Below, piece after piece: positions 7,801-10,987 of a stretch of DNA of 10,987 nt (position 1 is the stretch's first letter; each line of letters begins with the position of its first letter). The notes beneath the pieces were generated by a model that was not told where the DNA came from, did no database searches, and saw only the letters and a list, made by a program, of their open reading frames with translations. The DNA comes from Eubacteriales bacterium. GTDB taxonomy: Bacteria > Bacillota > Clostridia > Christensenellales > CAG-138. The stretch is taken from positions 1 through 10,987 of the forward strand of contig JAUYTF010000172.1 of the NCBI GenBank assembly GCA_030695285.1, read 5' to 3'. A program made the translations under genes and the position numbers.

Positions 7801-9459
7801 GTCGATGGGTGGGTTGGTCACCTGCGCAAAGAGCTGTTTGAAGTAATGAAACAATGGTTGCGGGCGCTCGGAGAGCACGGCAATCGGCGCATCGTAACCC
7901 ATGGCGCCCACGGGGTCAAGTCCCGTCTGGGCAATCGGCAGCACGGTGAGCATGCGGTCTTCATACGTCCAGCCGAATATGTTTTGCTGTTTTGTGGGGT
8001 TCTCGCCCGGCGCGCCCTTGCGCTCGTAGTGCGCTTCGCCCAACTCAATGACCTGCTGTTTGAGCCATTGTTTCCAAGGGCCGTCGAGGTATTGATCCTT
8101 GATCTGCTGATCTTCTAGCAGCGCGCCCGTTTCGGTGTCCAGTAGCAGCATCTGGTTAGGCCCCAGTCGTCCGCGGCGTACCACATCCGACGGCGGAATA
8201 TCGACAACGCCGCTCTCGGAGGCCAGCACCAATAGATTGGAGCGCGTGAGCACCCAACGCGCTGGGCGAAGGCCGTTTCGATCCAGCACAGCGCCGACCT
8301 GACGCCCGTCGGTGAAGCACATCGCGGCGGGACCGTCCCACGGCGTCATCAGGCACGCGGCATAGCGAAAAAACTCGCGCTGGTTCTCGTCCATGGTCGG
8401 GTCTTTCGACCACGGGCCGGGCATCATCATAAACAACGCCTGCGGCAGGGATCTGCCCGCAACGACGAGGAACTCTAATAGGTTGTCAAACTTGGTGGAG
8501 TCGCTGCCGTCCGTGTCGAGAATCGGTAAAATGTCCGCAAAGCGCTTCTTTAGCCGCCCGCCGTCCATCGCGGCAGCAGCGGCCAGCACCGCGTGCTCGC
8601 AGCCCTTGAGTGTGTTGATTTCTCCGTTGTGGCCAACCATGCGAAATGGCTGCGCGCGCTCCCAGTTGGGGAAGGTGTTGGTGGAATAGCGCGAGTGCAC
8701 CAGCGCAATTGCGGATACAAAGTCTTCATCAAGCAGGTCTGGGTAAAAGTCCGACACCTGCCAGGCCTGCATCATGCCCTTGTAGACGATGGTCTTGGAA
8801 GAAAGGCTCGGAATATAGGCCTCATACCCCTGCTCTTTCATCGCCTTTTCAATGCGCTTTCTGAGCACAAACAGGCGCACATCCGCGGGCAGGTCGTTCT
8901 CCTTCCACGAAAGAAACAGCTGCTTGACGCTCGGCACGCTCGACCACGCGCCATAGCCGCATGCGTGCAGATTGGTCGGCACCGTCCGCCAGCCGATCAG
9001 TGCGAACTCCTCTTCATTTGCAATGGCCTCAATACCGGCTTGCGCGAGGCGGGCGTTCTCCTCTTCAAGCGGCAGAAAGAACACGCCCACGGCATACTGC
9101 CCTTCGTCGGGCAGCTCAAACCCAGTATGCTTACGGAAAAATGCATCCGGAAGCTGCAAAAGCACGCCCGCGCCGTCGCCGGTGTCGGGGTCAGACCCCG
9201 TTCCGCCGCGATGCGCCAAGCGTACCAAAATTTCGAGTGCATCTTTGATGATCGCGTGCGATCGCAACCCGTTTAAATGCGCAATGAAGCCTGTGCCGCA
9301 GGCGTCATGCTCAAACTCAGGCCGCCAGAGCGTGGCTTTCTTCATCACTCTTGCCGATTGCCCCGCACGCTTGCTATTCGGCGCAACCGCCGATTCGGGA
9401 GTTTCGTTGCATTGCTGTCGAACTTGGTCCGTGCTGTTTTGCTGCTGTTGCTGTCTCAT
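4855..9459 (-). CDS. gltB: Glutamate synthase [NADPH] large (alpha) subunit
   Basis: 1534 residues, full length. Domains in order: type II glutamine amidotransferase with nucleophile Cys54 in HDACGTGF, which becomes the N-terminus after propeptide removal; a central linking domain; the FMN-binding synthase domain from about 870 (KTGAMSYGSISKEAHE, then PGVGLISPPPHHDIYS near 1000 and GYDGGTGASP); the 3Fe-4S cysteines C1135, C1141 and C1146 in CVMMRVCNLDTCP; and the C-terminal GXGXG beta-helix (about 1270-1480). Glutamine is hydrolysed in the first domain and its ammonia tunnels to 2-oxoglutarate on FMN. The start is uncertain. ATG 9459 has AGGGTGA at only 3 bases distance and gives a 53-residue propeptide opening with MRQQQQQN. 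ATG 9345 (residue 39, MKKATLWRPEFEHDA) would give the 15-residue propeptide common in relatives but has a poor ribosome site. An in-frame TGA lies just before ATG 9459. It is first in an operon with gltD. Confidence 0.98.
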   Translation of the reverse strand: MRQQQQQNSTDQVRQQCNETPESAVAPNSKRAGQSARVMKKATLWRPEFEHDACGTGFIAHLNGLRSHAIIKDALEILVRLAHRGGTGSDPDTGDGAGVLLQLPDAFFRKHTGFELPDEGQYAVGVFFLPLEEENARLAQAGIEAIANEEEFALIGWRTVPTNLHACGYGAWSSVPSVKQLFLSWKENDLPADVRLFVLRKRIEKAMKEQGYEAYIPSLSSKTIVYKGMMQAWQVSDFYPDLLDEDFVSAIALVHSRYSTNTFPNWERAQPFRMVGHNGEINTLKGCEHAVLAAAAAMDGGRLKKRFADILPILDTDGSDSTKFDNLLEFLVVAGRSLPQALFMMMPGPWSKDPTMDENQREFFRYAACLMTPWDGPAAMCFTDGRQVGAVLDRNGLRPARWVLTRSNLLVLASESGVVDIPPSDVVRRGRLGPNQMLLLDTETGALLEDQQIKDQYLDGPWKQWLKQQVIELGEAHYERKGAPGENPTKQQNIFGWTYEDRMLTVLPIAQTGLDPVGAMGYDAPIAVLSERPQPLFHYFKQLFAQVTNPPIDAIQEECVVGMDVFLGPNGDPTLDQPDNCRKIHLSSPILQTVNLERLLSGIPGFGAAQLDMVFDPKLGLEAGLDAFFAAAERAIKNSASILVLTDRLASETLVPIPSLLATAGVHHHLIRKGLRGGCSLIVDSYEPREVHHVACLVGYGAKGIHLRGVNEAVEALYDEGHLEGVSLEEAMEHVYHGYDHGILKVMSKMGISCVDGYHNAQIFEALGLSQELVDRFFTGTVTRVGGMSLEDLEREILRRHKEALESPINELPSGGRFQYKRDGEHHVYNPETIHLLQTAVRTWDYALFKEYIRSIEGEAPVSLRNLLGFTHCHPIPVEEVEPVEKIVRRFKTGAMSYGSISKEAHECIALAMNQLGGKSNSGEGGEATERLFTDRNSAIKQIASGRFGVTGPYLASAKEIQIKMAQGAKPGEGGQLPAGKVYPSIARTRHSTPGVGLISPPPHHDIYSIEDLAQLIFDLKNANPDARINVKLVSEAGVGTVAAGVAKGGADVILISGYDGGTGASPRTSIQHAGLPWELGLAETHQTLIANGLRGRVRVETDGKLMTGRDIAIAALLGAEEFGFATLPLVAIGCVMMRVCNLDTCPVGVATQNPALRARFTGKPEYVINLMRFLAQNLRESMAELGFHTLDQMVGMAGHLIQVKQSPKTAGVDLSELIPGDQPLPWRDLKPVKDDHNRLFHDMVRSLVEQGDALVKRPICNTERAVATRVSAFISKEYGRLPDGRVRLQFNGTAGQSFGAFATAGIELTIEGDTNDYLGKGLCGARIIVKAPEDAGWSAKDNLLTGNVALFGATDGELYLAGRAGERFCVRNSGALAVCEGVGDHGCEYMTGGTAVILGPVGRNFASGMSGGIAYVLDDGNLERMVNRKLVALYKLDALDLVMLHKHLTNHVKHTGSVIAARILEKWPTTHAKFVKVLPHDYREMLDAMDVAEREGLEGDEMLERAFLLKTGKGLDAAKDALHGKQDFSDLKM

Positions 9460-9646
9460 GAGTCACCCTGCCGGATTTTCGGCTCTCTTGAACCGTTCCC
9501 CAATCCGTTTCTCCCCTGCGTATTTTTGACCGCCTCGCTCTTGCGTGTCGTTGGTTGCTCTCGTTCGCAGGCCTTCTCGCATCTTGCATGCGCTGCATTT
9601 TTTGCAGCTTTTCCTGCGTCAGAATTCTTTGCCTTCCTGTTCTGTC

Positions 9647-9709
9647 AAAAAAAGCGTCCGGAATGTCCGCGCCTTTCCACATAAATGGAAGCCGCGGACT
9701 CCGGAACGC
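9647..9709 (-). terminator. Strong intrinsic terminator inside the gltBD leader (attenuator)
   Basis: On the minus strand GCGTTCCGGA (9709-9700) pairs with TCCGGACGC (9662-9654) with one bulge. GTCCGCG pairs with CGCGGAC inside it, and TTCCA/TGGAA closes the tip. TTTTTTT follows (9653-9647). It lies downstream of the gltBD promoter and 190 bases upstream of gltB, so unless it is prevented from forming, transcription should stop after roughly 110 bases. Its 5' arm overlaps the second small hairpin (9718-9703), so the two structures exclude each other. Confidence 0.85.
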
Positions 9710-9754
9710 CGTTGTTCCTGTTAAAAAGTGCAAGATTTGATGATCCATCTTGCA
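9703..9754 (-). promoter_or_regulatory. Tandem hairpins, candidate ANTAR antiterminator site
   Basis: Hairpin 1: TGCAAGAT (9754-9747) pairs with ATCTTGCA (9736-9729), with loop GGATCATCAA; if tandem G-A pairs close it, the loop is the hexamer ATCATC. Linker: CTTTTTAA. Hairpin 2: GGAAC (9718-9714), hexaloop AACGGC, GTTCC (9707-9703). ANTAR proteins bind paired hairpins whose hexaloops have A at position 1 and G at position 4, and by stabilising the second one block a terminator. Hairpin 2 fits exactly and shares its 3' arm with the terminator. Hairpin 1 has A1 but not G4, so the assignment is partial. Confidence 0.5.
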
Positions 9755-9765
9755 AAGTTTTATAT

Positions 9766-9793
9766 ATTATACCACCTGTTGTTGAATTTGCAA
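9766..9793 (-). promoter_or_regulatory. Sigma-A promoter of gltBD
   Basis: TTGCAA (9793-9788), a 16-base spacer and a perfect TATAAT (9771-9766), in AT-rich sequence. Transcription should start near 9759, only about 5 bases before the first leader hairpin. It lies 25 bases beyond the T run of the aguB terminator. Confidence 0.75.
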
Positions 9794-9817
9794 TCTAAAT
9801 AATATATTTTTCGCGCC

Positions 9818-9863
9818 AAAAAAATGCTGGCTGATATCGGCATTTGCACGGAACATATCAGCC
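9818..9863 (-). terminator. Intrinsic terminator after aguB
   Basis: On the minus strand GGCTGATAT (9863-9855) pairs perfectly with ATATCAGCC (9837-9829) around a 17-base loop, followed after AGCA by TTTTTTT (9824-9818). It begins 17 bases after the aguB stop and insulates the gltBD promoter from aguAB transcription. Confidence 0.85.
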
Positions 9864-9879
9864 CTTTGGTTCATGCGGT

Positions 9880-10755
9880 TTAGCGTGTGAGCTGTGCATA
9901 GCACGCCGGCCTGCGGTCGCGGAAAACACCCCAGTTGCGTCGTTCCTGCCGGATCGCTTCAAAATCATAGTGCGCGATCAGCACGCACTCACTCACGCGA
10001 TCCGCTCCTGAGACGATTTCCCCCGTCTCATCAGCGAGAAACGAGGAGCCGTAGAACACGAGCGCGCTTTCCTGCTCGCCGTTTTCCAAACTCGGCGTGA
10101 CCCGCTCTTCCCCGACGCGGTTTGCCGCCGCAACGGGGAGGATATTCGCCGCCGCGTGCCCCTGCATGGCTCTGCGCCAGTGCGGCATGCTGTCTGTGTG
10201 CAAAACCGGTTCCGAGCCGATGGCGGTCGGGTAGAGAATGATGTCCGCGCCCAGCAGCGCCATCGCCCGCGCTGCTTCGGGGAACCACTGATCCCAGCAG
10301 ATGCCAACGCCAACGTGACAATAGCGCGTCTCAAACACACGAAAGCCCGTGTTCCCCGGCGAGAAATAGAATTTCTCCTGATAATAATGATCGTCGGGTA
10401 TGTGCGTCTTGCGATAGACGCCTAGCAGGCTCCCGTCTGCATCGATCATCGCGACGGAATTGTATTGGCAGTTGCCGTCCCGCTCGTAGAAGCTCACGGG
10501 AATCACGAGCGAGAGCTCCTTTGCAAGCGCCTGCATGCGCTGCACCGCCGGATTTTCCGAAACCGGAAGCGCAAAATCGAGATAGTCGTATCGACGCTCC
10601 TGACAGAAATACGAACGCTCGAACAGCTCCGGCAGGAGCACGATCTGCCCGCCTTTTTCCGCAGCTTCGCGTACAAGCGCTTCCGCACGAGCAATATTGT
10701 CTGCAGGAAGCGCCGACATCTTCATTTGAATAGCCGCAACGGTAATCTTGCTCAT
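9880..10755 (-). CDS. aguB: N-carbamoylputrescine amidase
   Basis: 291 residues, a complete member of the nitrilase superfamily and of normal length for AguB. It hydrolyses N-carbamoylputrescine to putrescine, CO2 and ammonia in the cytoplasm, the second step from agmatine. The nitrilase Glu-Lys-Cys triad is visible: Glu43 in LLPELFERSYFCQ, Lys116 in YRKTHIPDDHYYQEKFYF, and Cys153 in GICWDQWFPEAAR. The DDHYYQEKFYFSPGN and DQWFPE stretches and the distal PHWRRAMQGHAAAN are typical of AguB rather than of beta-ureidopropionase or other nitrilases. AAGGGAG lies 7 bases before the ATG, directly after the aguA stop, so the two genes are in one operon and probably coupled. Confidence 0.95.
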   Translation of the reverse strand: MSKITVAAIQMKMSALPADNIARAEALVREAAEKGGQIVLLPELFERSYFCQERRYDYLDFALPVSENPAVQRMQALAKELSLVIPVSFYERDGNCQYNSVAMIDADGSLLGVYRKTHIPDDHYYQEKFYFSPGNTGFRVFETRYCHVGVGICWDQWFPEAARAMALLGADIILYPTAIGSEPVLHTDSMPHWRRAMQGHAAANILPVAAANRVGEERVTPSLENGEQESALVFYGSSFLADETGEIVSGADRVSECVLIAHYDFEAIRQERRNWGVFRDRRPACYAQLTR

Positions 10756-10768
10756 CTTGTTACTCCCT

Positions 10769-10987
10769 TCAGAATCGGTTGGATGTTGACTGTAGTCTTT
10801 GTTGTTTGATAGTGCCCTTCGGAATCTGCTGTGTCACGCAGTGGATATTGCCGCCGCCGAGCAGGATATCCCGCGAGAAGATCGGCACAATCCGGCGCGC
10901 CGGACAAAGTGCTTGCATGATCGCCACAGCGCGCGCGTCAGAACTCTCGTTCTCTCCACCGAACTGCGGCAGAAGAATTGCATCGTT
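10769..10987 (-). CDS. aguA: Agmatine deiminase, C-terminal part (runs off window)
   Basis: Only the last 72 residues are present; the rest lies beyond the right edge. The frame runs from the first bases on this strand to a TGA at 10771-10769 and contains GGGNIHCVTQQIP, the conserved active-site segment of agmatine deiminases (guanidino-group-modifying superfamily), whose Cys attacks the guanidine carbon. Upstream of it NDAILLPQFGG and the adjacent loop match the family's C-terminal course. The enzyme converts agmatine to N-carbamoylputrescine and ammonia, the substrate for the next gene's product, whose start lies 13 bases after this stop. The final 16 residues (KGTIKQQRLQSTSNRF) look like a variable tail. 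Confidence 0.92.
   Translation of the reverse strand, partial: NDAILLPQFGGENESSDARAVAIMQALCPARRIVPIFSRDILLGGGNIHCVTQQIPKGTIKQQRLQSTSNRF

Larger units (their letters stand above)
9460..9879 (-). other. aguB-gltB intergenic region and gltBD leader
   Basis: 420 bases without a supported gene. From high to low coordinate it holds the aguB terminator (9863-9818), the gltBD promoter (9793-9766), two small hairpins (9754-9703), a strong terminator (9709-9647), then about 185 bases of purine-rich leader up to the gltB start. In the latter part, CTGCA-N5-TGCAG could form a small hairpin near 9608-9594. The minus strand is open from 9748 to 9374, but that frame uses many AGA/AGG codons, is built from Arg, Gln and Ser in its second half, has no ribosome site and runs through the terminator, so I treat it as noncoding. 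Confidence 0.7.

Noticed and set aside
9617..9648. Perfect TTGACA on the minus strand at the end of the leader terminator's T run, as a second gltB promoter
   Set aside because: At 16-18 bases downstream there is only ATTCTG or AATTCT, a poor -10, so the hexamer is probably by chance.
9374..9748. 124-codon open frame on the minus strand spanning the gltBD leader, its ATG inside the first hairpin
   Set aside because: No ribosome site, heavy use of AGA/AGG unlike gltB, low-complexity Arg/Gln/Ser second half, and a strong terminator in the middle. A leader peptide is not excluded, but the frame reads as chance in GC-rich sequence.
9460..9759. T-box or glutamine riboswitch in the gltBD leader
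   Set aside because: No T-box core (GGTGGNACCGCG-like) sequence and no glnA-type riboswitch consensus; the leader before the terminator is also too short for a T-box.

Overview
The window looks like chromosomal DNA from a moderately GC-rich member of the Bacillota, most likely class Clostridia. Reasons: Shine-Dalgarno sites of the AAGGAG type, intrinsic terminators with long T runs, an ECF sigma / one-pass anti-sigma pair of clostridial style, and NADPH-type GltB/GltD with an adjacent AguA/AguB pair. I see no IS element, prophage, CRISPR array, tRNA or rRNA.

Layout. The first 1.15 kb is on the plus strand: the possible last codons of an upstream gene (1-38), a 146-residue helix-turn-helix regulator (102-542) and a 133-residue secreted, beta-rich, Ser-rich protein (744-1145). 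These converge on a minus-strand block, with a bidirectional terminator between them (about 1173-1215). On the minus strand, read from high to low coordinates, come: the C-terminal end of agmatine deiminase aguA (cut by the window edge), aguB, an intrinsic terminator, a sigma-A promoter with a structured leader, gltB, gltD, a terminator, a small lower-GC ORF faintly resembling SLOG/DUF1273 proteins, an ECF-type sigma factor, and its probable membrane anti-sigma factor, which starts at TTG and is translationally coupled to the sigma gene.

How the genes fit together. AguA and AguB turn agmatine into putrescine, releasing ammonia twice and CO2. GltB and GltD turn 2-oxoglutarate and glutamine into two glutamates using NADPH. 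The right two thirds of the window is therefore nitrogen metabolism. The sigma/anti-sigma pair is a separate envelope-signalling type of module, and the regulator plus secreted protein at the left edge are of unknown role.

The most interesting element is the 300-base gltBD leader. A good promoter (TTGCAA-N16-TATAAT) is followed at once by two small hairpins. The second has a hexaloop AACGGC, with A at position 1 and G at position 4, and its 3' arm is shared with the 5' arm of a very strong terminator ending in T7. That is the architecture of an ANTAR-protein antitermination site, a regulator class known to control nitrogen genes in Clostridia. The first hairpin is not a textbook match, so this stays a hypothesis. 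In addition, GltB as predicted from its only upstream ATG has an unusual Gln-rich 38-residue extension in front of the usual propeptide.
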